A stretch of 64,000 bases of DNA from Candidatus Dormiibacterota bacterium. GTDB lineage: Bacteria; Chloroflexota; Dormibacteria; Dormibacterales; Dormibacteraceae. The stretch spans positions 62,001 to 126,000 of the forward strand of contig JAMXLM010000023.1 of assembly GCA_024280995.1 (NCBI GenBank). The letters run 5' to 3'. Under the pieces are notes generated by a model that saw only the letters and a list, made by a program, of their open reading frames with translations, did no database searches and was not told where the DNA came from. A program made the position numbers and the translations under genes. Below are positions 33,361 to 42,016 of this stretch, one piece after another; position 1 is the first letter of the stretch; each line of letters starts with the position of its first letter.

Positions 33361-35728
33361 AGGCCGGCTTGGGATCCCCGGAGAGGAGTTTCCTGACGAC
33401 GTAGGGATTGGCGGCAAGATCTGGAGGCGCGTCCGCGACTCCGTGGGCGCCGGTCGTTTCTGGTCGGCGGTGCTCGTGATTCTGCTGACCCTCGCGATCG
33501 CGCGATCCACCGCGACCGTGCATTGGGTAGACGGCGTCGCGGTAGTGACCCCGATCGCCCTGCTCGGCGCGATCTTCATGGGCGCACTTGCGCTCAGCCC
33601 GGTCACCGACCCGATCGCGCTTGGCGCCGGCTTCATCCTGGCGCCGGTGGCGGCCGCCGTGGGCGCGTGGCCACAGCTTCACCTCCACCATCCGACCGAC
33701 GTGGTCGGCCCGCAGCTCGTCAGCACGTGGTTGGAGCGCATCTCGGACGGCACCGCCGCTCAGGACCCGGCCTTCTTCCTCTTCCTCATCTGCCTGCTGA
33801 TGTGGGTCACCGGCGCTTGGCTCAGCTGGTGCGTGCTTCGGTGGCGCAAGCCGATGCTCGGTCTGATTCCGGGTGCGGCTGCGTTCGCGACCAACGTGCT
33901 CAACGTTCCGCTGGACCAGAACGGCTACGTGCTCGCGATGATCGTGCTCACCCTCGCGCTGCTGCTGTGGACGAATTACACGAGCTCGGTCGCCAGCGCG
34001 ACTCGAGCCAGCGTCAAGCTCACCGGCGATGCGAGGTGGGACTTCTGGGAGAGCGGCCTCGTCGCGATGGCCGGCCTAGTCGTCCTGGGCATCCTCCTGC
34101 CGCCGCTGTCGACCGCCGACCGGACGCTCGACGTCGAGACGGGGGTCTTCTCCAACTGGGCGCAGCTGCAGTCAAGGCTGAGCCACCCGGGCATCTTCGC
34201 CGGCACCGCGCCTTCCACCGGCGTCACCGGATTCACCACCGACGTGAAGCTGAGCGGGTCGCTGCAGCGCACGCGCGACCCGGTCTTCGAGTACACGATC
34301 GTCGGTGACTACTCAGGTCCGCGCTACTTCCGCGGTGTCAATGAGACCGAGACCGTGAACGGCGAGTGGCGGTGGCCGAATCCGCAGGGCGGCGTCGCTC
34401 AGATCGTCGGCAAGGACGGGACTTATCAATTCGCCGAGGATTACCAGGATCTGGCGGTGGCCGGGATCCAGGTGCGCATGCTGCATCCGCCGTCCGGGAG
34501 TCAGTCGACGCTCTTCTATCCGGGCACGCTGGTGAAGGTAGACAGGGTCACGATGGGAATGCAGGTCCCGTTGAACGCCGGCGACCCGACGCAGTTCTAC
34601 TCGATGGACCGTCTGACGAGCGTCCAACCGTCGTCATCGTCCGGCCTGTACAACGGCACAGTCGAGTATCCGACGGCGACCGTTGCGCAGCTTCAGGGCG
34701 CCGGCTCGCAGTACCCCGACTGGGTGAACCAGTACATGAGCCTGCCGAACACCGGCTACCGCCCGCCTCAGGTCCTCGAGAAGATCCACGCGCTCGCGCT
34801 TTCCATCGTCCAGTCGGCGGGAGCGAAGACGCCGTACGACGCGGCGACGGCAATTGAGCAGTATCTGAGGGACTCGAGGAACTTCACCTACTCGCTCGAC
34901 GCCAAGACGCCGGCGGGTCGGGATCCGATCGACTACTTCCTCTTCGAATCGCACGTCGGCTACTGCGAGTTCTTCGCCACAGCGATGGGGGACATGCTCC
35001 GCTCGCTGGGCATCCCGACCCGGCTGGTCAACGGGTTCGGCCCCGGCGCCTACGACAGCACGGTCCAGGCTTTCGTCGTCCGCAGCGACGACGCCCACAC
35101 CTGGGTCGAGGTCTACTTCCCGCAGTACGGTTGGATCCCGTTCGAGCCGACGGCGGACACCCAGGGCACCTACACGACGATCCAGCGCGGCGTCTCCGGC
35201 ACCGGCGTCTGCCTCCGCGACGCGGGCTGCGACGGCTCAGGACTCACCGGCGGCGGCGGCGGCGGCATCGCGACTCCTCCGGACAGCCTAGGCCGTGGGC
35301 ACCTCGACGATCCCGGCTCGGCGGTCGGTGGCGGCGGAATTCGGATCGGCGCCCTCGATCAGACATGGCTAACCCGGATCGGCGCGATCTTCGTCGCGAT
35401 CCTGCTCCTGCTGCTGGTGCTCGCCTCCCGCTACCTGCGGCCGCGCACGGTGGCGTCTGTCTGGAAACGGACGCTTGCGCTCGCCAGCCTCGCCGGCGCT
35501 AAACGCCGGCCGGGAGAGACTCCACTCGAGCTTGGCCGGAGGCTGCAGCGGACGTTCCCTGAGGCCGCCGATCCGGTCGGCAACCTGACGAGCGCCTTCG
35601 CCGTCGCCGCCTACGCGCCGCCCGAGGTCGCGGCCACGTCGCGCGCATCGATCATGGAAGCATGGTCGGCCCTGAGGCCGATGCTGCTGCGGCGCGTGCT
35701 CGCGCGTCTGAGACCGACCAGACCCTAG
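33341..35728 (+). CDS. TgpA-type transmembrane transglutaminase (DUF3488)
   Basis: 795 residues. N-terminal half has six or so membrane helices (about 40-260). The extracytoplasmic transglutaminase core follows: Cys in GYCEFFATAMGD, His in DDAHTWVEVYF, third position FEPT with Glu where Asp is usual. A Gly-rich linker leads to a last helix (IGAIFVAILLLLLVLASRYL) and a cytoplasmic DUF4129-like tail. With MoxR and DUF58 it forms a conserved envelope module of unknown substrate. Confidence 0.93.
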   Translation: MRFVSPEGRLGIPGEEFPDDVGIGGKIWRRVRDSVGAGRFWSAVLVILLTLAIARSTATVHWVDGVAVVTPIALLGAIFMGALALSPVTDPIALGAGFILAPVAAAVGAWPQLHLHHPTDVVGPQLVSTWLERISDGTAAQDPAFFLFLICLLMWVTGAWLSWCVLRWRKPMLGLIPGAAAFATNVLNVPLDQNGYVLAMIVLTLALLLWTNYTSSVASATRASVKLTGDARWDFWESGLVAMAGLVVLGILLPPLSTADRTLDVETGVFSNWAQLQSRLSHPGIFAGTAPSTGVTGFTTDVKLSGSLQRTRDPVFEYTIVGDYSGPRYFRGVNETETVNGEWRWPNPQGGVAQIVGKDGTYQFAEDYQDLAVAGIQVRMLHPPSGSQSTLFYPGTLVKVDRVTMGMQVPLNAGDPTQFYSMDRLTSVQPSSSSGLYNGTVEYPTATVAQLQGAGSQYPDWVNQYMSLPNTGYRPPQVLEKIHALALSIVQSAGAKTPYDAATAIEQYLRDSRNFTYSLDAKTPAGRDPIDYFLFESHVGYCEFFATAMGDMLRSLGIPTRLVNGFGPGAYDSTVQAFVVRSDDAHTWVEVYFPQYGWIPFEPTADTQGTYTTIQRGVSGTGVCLRDAGCDGSGLTGGGGGGIATPPDSLGRGHLDDPGSAVGGGGIRIGALDQTWLTRIGAIFVAILLLLLVLASRYLRPRTVASVWKRTLALASLAGAKRRPGETPLELGRRLQRTFPEAADPVGNLTSAFAVAAYAPPEVAATSRASIMEAWSALRPMLLRRVLARLRPTRP

Positions 35729-35731
35729 TCT
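35726..35731 (+). promoter_or_regulatory. -10 hexamer, leaderless
   Basis: TAGTCT overlaps the TAG stop of the previous gene and lies 8 nt before ATG 35740. It starts the acyl-CoA operon. Confidence 0.5.
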
Positions 35732-35739
35732 TTCGCTGT

Positions 35740-36126
35740 ATGGCAGCCGTGGCCGGCCGGACCTACCCGGCTGTTCAGTTCGAGATCGAGCCCGACCGCG
35801 TCGCGGACTTCGCGCGCGCGATCGGCGCCGATCCAGAGGATGGCGTGCCGCCGACGTTCGCCGCCGTCTACTCGCTCGGTGCGACCGCGCCACAGCTCTT
35901 CATGGACGAGGATGCGGCGGTCGACTTCGCGCACCTGCTTCACGCCGAGCAGTCTTTCGAATGGCAGCGCCCTCCTCGCGTGGGCGAGACCGTGACCTCG
36001 CGAGGTCGGGTTGCGTCGGATACGGAACGCCGGGGCATGCGCTTCATCAGGTTCGAGTCGGACACGACCGATGCGGGCGGGGCGCCGATCTGCACCTCCA
36101 GCGCGCTCTTCGTGATCCGCTCATGA
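35740..36126 (+). CDS. FAS1-like / HadA-type dehydratase half (hotdog fold)
   Basis: 128 residues. FAS1-like dehydratase domain (VQFEIEPDRVADFARAIGAD, HLLHAEQSFEWQRPPRVGE). This N-terminal-type hotdog half normally lacks the catalytic Asp/His and pairs with a MaoC half, which is the next gene (4-nt overlap). Together they should hydrate enoyl-CoA or dehydrate 3-hydroxyacyl-CoA/ACP as a heterodimer, as HadAB does in mycobacteria. Confidence 0.88.
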   Translation: MAAVAGRTYPAVQFEIEPDRVADFARAIGADPEDGVPPTFAAVYSLGATAPQLFMDEDAAVDFAHLLHAEQSFEWQRPPRVGETVTSRGRVASDTERRGMRFIRFESDTTDAGGAPICTSSALFVIRS

Positions 36127-36449
36127 AGGAGCGGAGCGTCATCATCACCCCCGAGCAGATCGCGGCTTACGCCGAGGCGTCCGGCGACCGCAACCCGATC
36201 CACCTGGACGAGGAGTTCGCGCGCTCGGTCGGCCTGCCCGGCATCATCGCCCACGGGATGCTGCTGATGGGCCTGATGGCGTCGACGGTCGGCGAGTCGA
36301 GAAAGCTGCGCCAGATCTCGGTGCGCTTCGGCGGCATCGTGGTGCCGGGCGACACCATCACCTTCACGGTCGATGGCGGTGAGCTGAGGGCGGTCAATCA
36401 GCGGGGCGAGCCCGTGCTGACCAAGGGTTTGGCGGTCGTCGAACCTTGA
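36123..36449 (+). CDS. MaoC-type hydratase/dehydratase (HadB-like)
   Basis: 108 residues. The catalytic MaoC motif is AYAEASGDRNPIHLDEEFAR followed by GLPGIIAHGMLLMG, with the Asp and His of hydratase 2 enzymes. It is the catalytic half of the heterodimer with the preceding gene. Its stop overlaps the TTG start of the acyl-CoA dehydrogenase gene (TTGA), so translation is coupled. Confidence 0.92.
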   Translation: MKERSVIITPEQIAAYAEASGDRNPIHLDEEFARSVGLPGIIAHGMLLMGLMASTVGESRKLRQISVRFGGIVVPGDTITFTVDGGELRAVNQRGEPVLTKGLAVVEP

Positions 36450-37642
36450 CGCTCAACTTCGCCCTCAGCGACGAGCAGAAGGCCGTTCGGCAGCTTGCCC
36501 ACGAGTTCGCGGAAAGGGAGATCCGCCCTGTCGCCGCCCACTTCGACGAGACGGAGGAGTTCCCGTACGAAGTCGTCAAGAAGGCGCACAGGCTCGGCCT
36601 CAGCCCGGCGGCCTTCGTGCCCGAGGAGTACGGCGGGCAGGGCCTCGACTTCCTGACCGAGCTGATCCTCAACGAGGAGCTCAGCTGGGGCTGTGCCGGG
36701 ATCGCGGTCTGCATTCAGTCGATGGCGCTGGCGATGGCTGGGATCCGCGCGAGCGGCACCGAGGAGCAGAAGAAGCGGTGGCTTCCCGAGTTCACCAACC
36801 CGGACAAGCTGGTGCTCGGCGGGCTCGGGCTGACCGAGCCGGACTCCGGCTCCGACGCGCTCGCGATGAAGACTCGCGCGACCCGCGTCTCCGACGGCTA
36901 CGTGCTCAACGGGACCAAGCAGTTCTGCACCAACGGCGGCATCGCCGACTACCACGTGATCTACGCGAACACCGACCCGTCGAAAGGCCCCGCGGGGATC
37001 GCCTCCTTCCTCGTCGAGAAGGACACGCCCGGCCTTCGCATGGGTCGCAAGGAACAGAAGCTCGGCGTGCGCGCCAGCCACACCGCGCAGGTGATCCTGG
37101 AGGACTGCCACGTGCCGCTCGACCACCGGCTCGGCGGCGAGCCGGACGCGGAGAACGCCGGCCCCGGCGCGCTGGGTGCGCTGGCGACCCTCGAGGCGAC
37201 TCGTCCAGGTGTGGCGGCGGGCGCCCTCGGCATCGCTCGCGCGGCTTACGAGTTCGCGCTCGAGTACGCCCAGGACCGCAAGCAGTTCGGCAAGCCGCTC
37301 TGGCAGCACGAGGCGGTCGGTTTCAAGCTCGCCGACATGGCCATGAAGATCGACGCGGCGCGCCTGCTCATCTGGCGCGCGGGCTGGATGGCGACGCAGG
37401 ACATGGCGTTCGAGCGGGCGGAGGGATCGATGGCCAAATGCTTCGCAGCCGACGTGGCCATGGACGTGACCACGGACGCGATCCAGGTCCTCGGCGGCTA
37501 CGGGTACATCAAGGAGTACCCGGTCGAGAAGTGGTTCCGCGACGCGAAGATCTACCAGATCTGGGAGGGGACGGCGGAGATCCAGAGGCTAGTCATCTCG
37601 CGGGCCATCGCCGGGCAGCGAGCCAGCATCAAGTTGAGGTGA
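36446..37642 (+). CDS. acyl-CoA dehydrogenase
   Basis: 398 residues. FAD enzyme that makes the trans-2-enoyl-CoA double bond. Features: PEEYGGQGLDFLTELILNEE, LGLTEPDSGSDALAMKTRA, ASHTAQVILEDCHVP, YAQDRKQFGKPLWQHEAVGF, VLGGYGYIKEYPVEKWFRD, and the catalytic Glu in YQIWEGTAEIQR. Short-chain-type length. Substrate range unknown. Starts with TTG in the preceding stop. Confidence 0.96.
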   Translation: MTLNFALSDEQKAVRQLAHEFAEREIRPVAAHFDETEEFPYEVVKKAHRLGLSPAAFVPEEYGGQGLDFLTELILNEELSWGCAGIAVCIQSMALAMAGIRASGTEEQKKRWLPEFTNPDKLVLGGLGLTEPDSGSDALAMKTRATRVSDGYVLNGTKQFCTNGGIADYHVIYANTDPSKGPAGIASFLVEKDTPGLRMGRKEQKLGVRASHTAQVILEDCHVPLDHRLGGEPDAENAGPGALGALATLEATRPGVAAGALGIARAAYEFALEYAQDRKQFGKPLWQHEAVGFKLADMAMKIDAARLLIWRAGWMATQDMAFERAEGSMAKCFAADVAMDVTTDAIQVLGGYGYIKEYPVEKWFRDAKIYQIWEGTAEIQRLVISRAIAGQRASIKLR

Positions 37643-37645
37643 TGA

Positions 37646-38485
37646 ATGTTTGATCTGAAAGGAAGAGTCGCGGTCGTCACGGGCGCGTCGCGCGGCCTGG
37701 GCCGTCAGGATGCGCTGACGCTCGCGAGCATGGGCGCCGACGTCGTCATCACCGACGTGCTGGTCGAGGACGACCCCGAGCTGCAGCAGACGGCCGAATC
37801 GCAGGGCAGCATGCTGGCGCAGGTCGCCGTGTCTCAAGGTTGGGTGCACTCCAACGCGACCGCCGAAGAGATCCGCAAGATGGGGCGCAAGTCGCTCGCC
37901 ATCAAGATGGACGTGACCAACCGCGAGCAGATCCGCGACGTGTTCAAGAAGGTCAAGGACGAGTTCGGCAAGATCGACATCCTGATCAACAACGCCGCCA
38001 CCCTCGACCACGCCGCCCAACTTCCAAATCAGTCGTACGAGCTCTGGGACCGCGACGTGAAGGTCAACCTCACCGGCGCGTTCAACTGCACCAAGGAGGT
38101 GTGGCCGTACCTCGTCGAGAACAAGTGGGGGAGGCTCATCTTCATGTCGTCGGTCGCCGGCACGCTCGGCGGCTTCGGGCAAGCGAGCTACTCGTCGACG
38201 AAGGCAGGCCTGATCGGCCTGGCGAGGACCGCTGCGCTCGAGGGCGGCCGTCACAACATCACGTCGAACGCGATCGCTCCGGGGATCATCGAGTCCGAGG
38301 CGGGCAAGGCCGCGGCGGCGAACAACCCGATGTACGACCGCTTCAGGGCACGCACCGTGTTCAAGCGATTCGGTCAGCCTTCCGACATCGCCGGCACGAT
38401 CGGCTTTCTGTGCACCGAAGAGGCGGGCTACATCACCGGCGCCGTGATCGAGGTCGCCGGCGGCATCCCGCTCTTCACGGCGTAG
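37646..38485 (+). CDS. short-chain dehydrogenase (3-oxoacyl reductase / hydroxyacyl-CoA dehydrogenase type)
   Basis: 279 residues, longer than the usual 250 because of an insertion after strand 3 (about residues 45-75, AESQGSMLAQVAVSQGWVHS). Cofactor motif TGASRGLG, NNAATLDHAA, catalytic Ser in FMSSVAGT, and YSSTK for Tyr/Lys. In this operon it probably handles the 3-hydroxyacyl/3-oxoacyl step. It lies 3 nt after the dehydrogenase gene. Confidence 0.93.
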   Translation: MFDLKGRVAVVTGASRGLGRQDALTLASMGADVVITDVLVEDDPELQQTAESQGSMLAQVAVSQGWVHSNATAEEIRKMGRKSLAIKMDVTNREQIRDVFKKVKDEFGKIDILINNAATLDHAAQLPNQSYELWDRDVKVNLTGAFNCTKEVWPYLVENKWGRLIFMSSVAGTLGGFGQASYSSTKAGLIGLARTAALEGGRHNITSNAIAPGIIESEAGKAAAANNPMYDRFRARTVFKRFGQPSDIAGTIGFLCTEEAGYITGAVIEVAGGIPLFTA

Positions 38486-38493
38486 GCGCGGCG

Positions 38494-39294
38494 ATGGGTG
38501 AGCTCGTCGACATCCGGCGCGAGGGCCCGGTCGCGCGCGTCGTCATGCACCGAAAGGGCAACAACTCGATCGCCGAGGACCTGATGAAAGAGCTCGCCGA
38601 GGCGTTCGAAGAGCTCGGAGTCGACCCGACGGTGCGGGTGGTGGTGCTTGCCTCCGAGTACGAGAAGTACTTCAGCGTCGGAGCGGATCTGACCGCGCTC
38701 GCGGGCATCGACCGCGAGGCCACGGACGCGACCGACCAGATCGCGCTGTTCATGCGCCGGATGAACCACCACTACATGGCCATCGAGCGATGTCCGCGAC
38801 CGGTCATCGCCGCGATCAACGGTCACGCTCTGGGCGGCGGGAGCGAGCTCACCCTTTGCTGTGACTTCCGGATCATGGTCGACGACGGCCGCTCGAAGAT
38901 CGGCCAGACCGAGTCGGCGCTGGGCATCATCCCCGGCGCCGGGGGGACGCAGCGCCTGCCGCGCCTGATCGGCAAAGGGCGGGCACTCCGCTACCTGATC
39001 GAATCGACGCGCCTGTCGGCGAAAGAGGCTGAAGCGGTCGGCTGGGTCGACCGCGCCGTCCCGCCTGAGGAGTTCAACGCGGTCGTCGACGAGCTCGCGG
39101 GCAGCCTGGCGAAGGCGGCGACAACCGCGATCGCCATGATCAAGGACTCCGTGCGGCGAGGCTGGGACCTCCGCCTGGAGGACGCGCTCAACATCGAGGC
39201 TGAGAACTTCGCGCGCGCCGCGCTGACCAACGACGCCGTGATCGGGATCATGTCGTTCCTGAGCAAGCAAGAGCCCGAATTCACCGGCTCCTAG
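38494..39294 (+). CDS. enoyl-CoA hydratase/isomerase (crotonase family)
   Basis: 266 residues. Oxyanion-hole segment YEKYFSVGADLTAL, then INGHALGGGSELTLCCDFRI with the first catalytic Glu, and KIGQTESALGIIPGAGGTQR with the second. Both Glu residues of hydratases are kept. Last gene of the five-gene operon that would supply dehydrogenation, hydration (by two enzyme types) and 3-hydroxy oxidation of acyl-CoAs; no thiolase is present here. Confidence 0.95.
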   Translation: MGELVDIRREGPVARVVMHRKGNNSIAEDLMKELAEAFEELGVDPTVRVVVLASEYEKYFSVGADLTALAGIDREATDATDQIALFMRRMNHHYMAIERCPRPVIAAINGHALGGGSELTLCCDFRIMVDDGRSKIGQTESALGIIPGAGGTQRLPRLIGKGRALRYLIESTRLSAKEAEAVGWVDRAVPPEEFNAVVDELAGSLAKAATTAIAMIKDSVRRGWDLRLEDALNIEAENFARAALTNDAVIGIMSFLSKQEPEFTGS

Positions 39295-39320
39295 TCGATT
39301 TCTCTTGACACCGTTCGTCG
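39293..39320 (+). promoter_or_regulatory. possible ECF-type promoter of the YCII/sigma operon
   Basis: AGTCGA (39293-39298) and CGTCG (39316-39320) are separated by 17 nt, resembling the ECF42 consensus as I remember it (TGTCGA then CGTC). It would let the sigma factor control its own operon. Confidence 0.35.
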
Positions 39321-39339
39321 TAGTGGCAGGAGGTAGACC

Positions 39340-39702
39340 ATGAAATACGTTCTGTTGTTCGGCGGCACGATGGAAGGCGTCGACCAGCTGGAAAGCCCGG
39401 CGCGCGAGTCGATGATGGCGGACTACGAGCAGTCGGGGCGGTGGTTCGAGAAGTACTACAAGGCGGGCAAGGTCGTCGGTGGCCACGAGCTGCAGGGCCC
39501 GAGCACCGCGACCACGGTCTCGCGCAAGAACGGCAAGGTCACGGTGACCGACGGCCCGTTCATCGAGTCCAAGGAAGTCATCGGCGGCTACGCGGAGATC
39601 GAGGTCGCGGACCTCGACGAGGCGCTGGAGATGGCGAAAGAGTGGCCCGGCACGGTCGAGATCCGGCCTGTCGTCGACCACTCGCAGGAGACGGCGCGAT
39701 GA
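39340..39702 (+). CDS. YCII/DGPF-domain protein 1
   Basis: 120 residues. The DGPF motif is VTVTDGPFIESKEVIGGYAE, preceded by KYVLLFGG and followed by an acidic helix. DGPF/YCII proteins are small alpha-beta barrels, related to YciI hydrolase, and usually sit beside ECF42 sigma factors, as here. AGGAGG lies 6 nt before the ATG. It overlaps the second copy by 4 nt; the two share the same core. Confidence 0.93.
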   Translation: MKYVLLFGGTMEGVDQLESPARESMMADYEQSGRWFEKYYKAGKVVGGHELQGPSTATTVSRKNGKVTVTDGPFIESKEVIGGYAEIEVADLDEALEMAKEWPGTVEIRPVVDHSQETAR

Positions 39703-40046
39703 AGTACATGCTCCTCTTCGTCGGAACACGGGAAAGCCAGGATCAGTGGGACACGATGACGCCGGAACAGCTTCACGCGGCCATGGGCGGCGCTGAGACA
39801 TGGTTCGAGAAGTACACGCAGGCGGGCAAGATCACCGGCGGCCTCCAGCTCCAGGGCTACAAGACCGTTACCACCGCGCAGGACTCAAACGGCAAGCGCA
39901 TCGTCACCGACGGCCCGTTCATCGAGTCGAAAGAGGTCATCGGAGGCTTCGCCATCGTCGACGTCAAGGACCTGGAAGAGGCACAGGAGATGGCGAAGTC
40001 CTGGCCGGGAGGGCCTGTCGAGGTCTGGCCCGCGGTGGAACGATAA
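39699..40046 (+). CDS. YCII/DGPF-domain protein 2
   Basis: 115 residues, a tandem paralogue of the preceding gene with the same layout (MKYMLLFVGT, IVTDGPFIESKEVIGGFA). The ATGA overlap indicates coupled translation. The pair probably arose by local duplication. Together with the sigma factor they form the ECF42/DGPF unit; the DGPF proteins may be sensors or effectors. Confidence 0.93.
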   Translation: MKYMLLFVGTRESQDQWDTMTPEQLHAAMGGAETWFEKYTQAGKITGGLQLQGYKTVTTAQDSNGKRIVTDGPFIESKEVIGGFAIVDVKDLEEAQEMAKSWPGGPVEVWPAVER

Positions 40047-40051
40047 GGAGC

Positions 40052-41266
40052 ACGTCCGAAACACGTTCACCCACCGACGAAGCGGTCGCCGCCGTCTTTC
40101 GCGAGGAAGCCGGCCGGCTGGCCGCGGCCATGGTCCGCGTCCTGGGCAACTTCGACATCGCCGAGGAGGTTGTCCAGGACAGCCTGGTCGCGGCCCTCGA
40201 AAAGTGGCCGGCGCAGGGCATCCCCGACAACCCAGGCGCCTGGTTGATGACAACGGCCCGCCGCCGGGCGATCGACGCGCTTCGCCGCGACCGTCGGTAC
40301 GCCGAGAAGGTCGCCTTGCTGGAGCGCTCCACGTTGCCTGGTGAGACACGCGAGGCGGACGACAGGCTCCGGCTGATCTTCACGTGCTGTCACCCTGCGC
40401 TCGCGCCGGAGGCGCAGGTGGCGCTGACGTTGCGCGCGGTCGCTGGCTTCACGACGGAGGAGATCGCCGCCGCGTTCCTCGTCTCCGAACCCACGATGGC
40501 GCAGCGAATCGTGCGGGCGAAACGAAAGATCGTCGCCGCCAACATCCCGTACCGCGTGCCTGCCGCGGCCGAGCTACCGGCGCGCCTGGACGCCGTGCTC
40601 GCGGTCCTGTACCTGATGTTCAACGAGGGCTACTTGAGCCGCGGATCGGCCGCCGCATCCCGCCGCGACCTGGCAGAGGACGCGGTGTGGCTCGGCGCCT
40701 TGATGGTGCGGCTCATGCCCGATCAGCCGGAGGCGCTGGGCCTGCTGGCGTTGATGAGGCTGCACCTTGCCCGCGCGGCGGCCAGGTTCGACGGGGCCGG
40801 CGAGATGGTGCTCCTGGCCGACCAGGACCGCTCGCTGTGGGACCACGAAGCGATCGCCGACGCCCTCCGAACCCTCAACCGCGCCGCGGCGATGAGCTCG
40901 CCAGGCCCCTACCAGCTCCAGGCCGCGATCGCCGCGGTGCACTCCGAGGCAGCGTCGTGGGAGGCGACGGACTGGCGGCAGATCGTCGGCCTGTACGACC
41001 TGCTTCTCGACCTGAACGACACGCCGGTGATCAGGCTCAACCGCGCCGTGGCGGTCGCGCACTTGAACGGGCCGCAGGTCGCTTTGGGCGAGGTCAACGA
41101 CCTGGCGATCGCGCTGTCGGGCTACCACCTCTTCTGGGCGACGCGAGCGGAGCTGCTCGACGACATCGGCGAAACCGCGCTGGCGCGGGAGGCCTGGCAG
41201 CGGGCGCTCGAGCTGTGCGCGAACCCGGCCGAGCGGGCGCTACTTCGGCGAAAGCTGTCCGGCTGA
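40052..41266 (+). CDS. ECF42-like sigma factor with long C-terminal extension; start unclear
   Basis: About 404 residues. Region 2 (FDIAEEVVQDSLVAALEKW, AWLMTTARRRAIDALRRDRR), region 4 (TTEEIAAAFLVSEPTMAQRI) and a C-terminal helical, TPR-like extension of about 200 residues (LYLMFNEGYLSRG ... ARAEAWQRALELCANPAER-type repeats). The extension and the DGPF neighbours define the ECF42 group; no separate anti-sigma is expected. No ATG, GTG or TTG is in frame before ATG 40130. AAGGAG ends 1 nt before an in-frame ACG at 40052, which is where the protein should begin. Its 3' end overlaps the convergent hydrolase gene by 27 nt. Confidence 0.88.
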   Translation, partial: TSETRSPTDEAVAAVFREEAGRLAAAMVRVLGNFDIAEEVVQDSLVAALEKWPAQGIPDNPGAWLMTTARRRAIDALRRDRRYAEKVALLERSTLPGETREADDRLRLIFTCCHPALAPEAQVALTLRAVAGFTTEEIAAAFLVSEPTMAQRIVRAKRKIVAANIPYRVPAAAELPARLDAVLAVLYLMFNEGYLSRGSAAASRRDLAEDAVWLGALMVRLMPDQPEALGLLALMRLHLARAAARFDGAGEMVLLADQDRSLWDHEAIADALRTLNRAAAMSSPGPYQLQAAIAAVHSEAASWEATDWRQIVGLYDLLLDLNDTPVIRLNRAVAVAHLNGPQVALGEVNDLAIALSGYHLFWATRAELLDDIGETALAREAWQRALELCANPAERALLRRKLSG

Positions 41267-42016
41267 CTCCTCGGCCCTCGCCCAGAGGTTCTCCAGCGCA
41301 GCAACATGCCTTGGCGTGTAGATCTGCTCCGGCGGTACGAAATGGTGGACGCCCGCGAACCTCTCCACGTGGATGTCGGCGAACAGCTGCGCCAGGATGC
41401 CTCCCTTGAGCGCTTGCTCGCCGTGAGATAGATCCCCATAGCCGTAGAAGACCGGGAAAGGCGCCGCTCGCAGCAGCTCACGGTCGAAGGTGTAGACGTC
41501 AAAAGCGCGGATCATCGCGGCGATGCCCCCGGGGCGCTTCTGCATCTCCGCGGAGACCGGGCCCGCTTGTGGAGGCGGCAGCTGCGCGCCACGCTTCACC
41601 TGCTCGCGGACGAATGTCGTCATGAACTGATCGCCCTCCAGGCCCTTGAGCCTGTCCTCCAGACCCGTGAAGAACTCGTTCTCCTCTGGTGTCAGGGGAC
41701 CCGGGATGCGTGCCGGCTCGAACACGCCGAGGCTCATCACGCGCTTCGGGCGCGTGCCCGAGTATGCGAGCGAGATGAACCCACCGCCCGAGTAGGCGAC
41801 GAGGTGAAATCGATCCAATCCGAGTGAATCGGCGAAGCGGTCGATTGCCGCGACCTCCTCGTCCATCGAGTAATCCGCCGGCGGCTGTGGCTCGCGATAG
41901 ACCTCGAGGTCTTTCAGGTGCAGGTCCGCGCCGTCGCCTACGGCTTCGACGAGCGGCCGGTAGCGCTGGGCGGCGGGCGCGACACTTCCGGGGACGCAGA
42001 TGACCTGGTGCTTCAT
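41240..42016 (-). CDS. alpha/beta hydrolase
   Basis: 258 residues. Nucleophile Ser in LVAYSGGGFISLAYS, oxyanion region VICVPGSVAPAAQRYRPLVE, acid region VFYGYGDLSHGEQALK, and C-terminal His in FAGVHHFVPPEQIY. Fits the general lipase/esterase or haloalkane-dehalogenase-like fold; substrate unknown. ATG 42016 overlaps the stop of the upstream MoaB/CinA-like gene (4 nt), so the two are co-translated. Confidence 0.9.
   Translation of the reverse strand: MKHQVICVPGSVAPAAQRYRPLVEAVGDGADLHLKDLEVYREPQPPADYSMDEEVAAIDRFADSLGLDRFHLVAYSGGGFISLAYSGTRPKRVMSLGVFEPARIPGPLTPEENEFFTGLEDRLKGLEGDQFMTTFVREQVKRGAQLPPPQAGPVSAEMQKRPGGIAAMIRAFDVYTFDRELLRAAPFPVFYGYGDLSHGEQALKGGILAQLFADIHVERFAGVHHFVPPEQIYTPRHVAALENLWARAEESAGQLSPK

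Noticed and set aside
35740-39294. Polyketide or fatty acid synthase cluster
   Set aside because: There is no ketosynthase, acyltransferase or carrier protein; acyl-CoA dehydrogenase and crotonase point to acyl-CoA breakdown.
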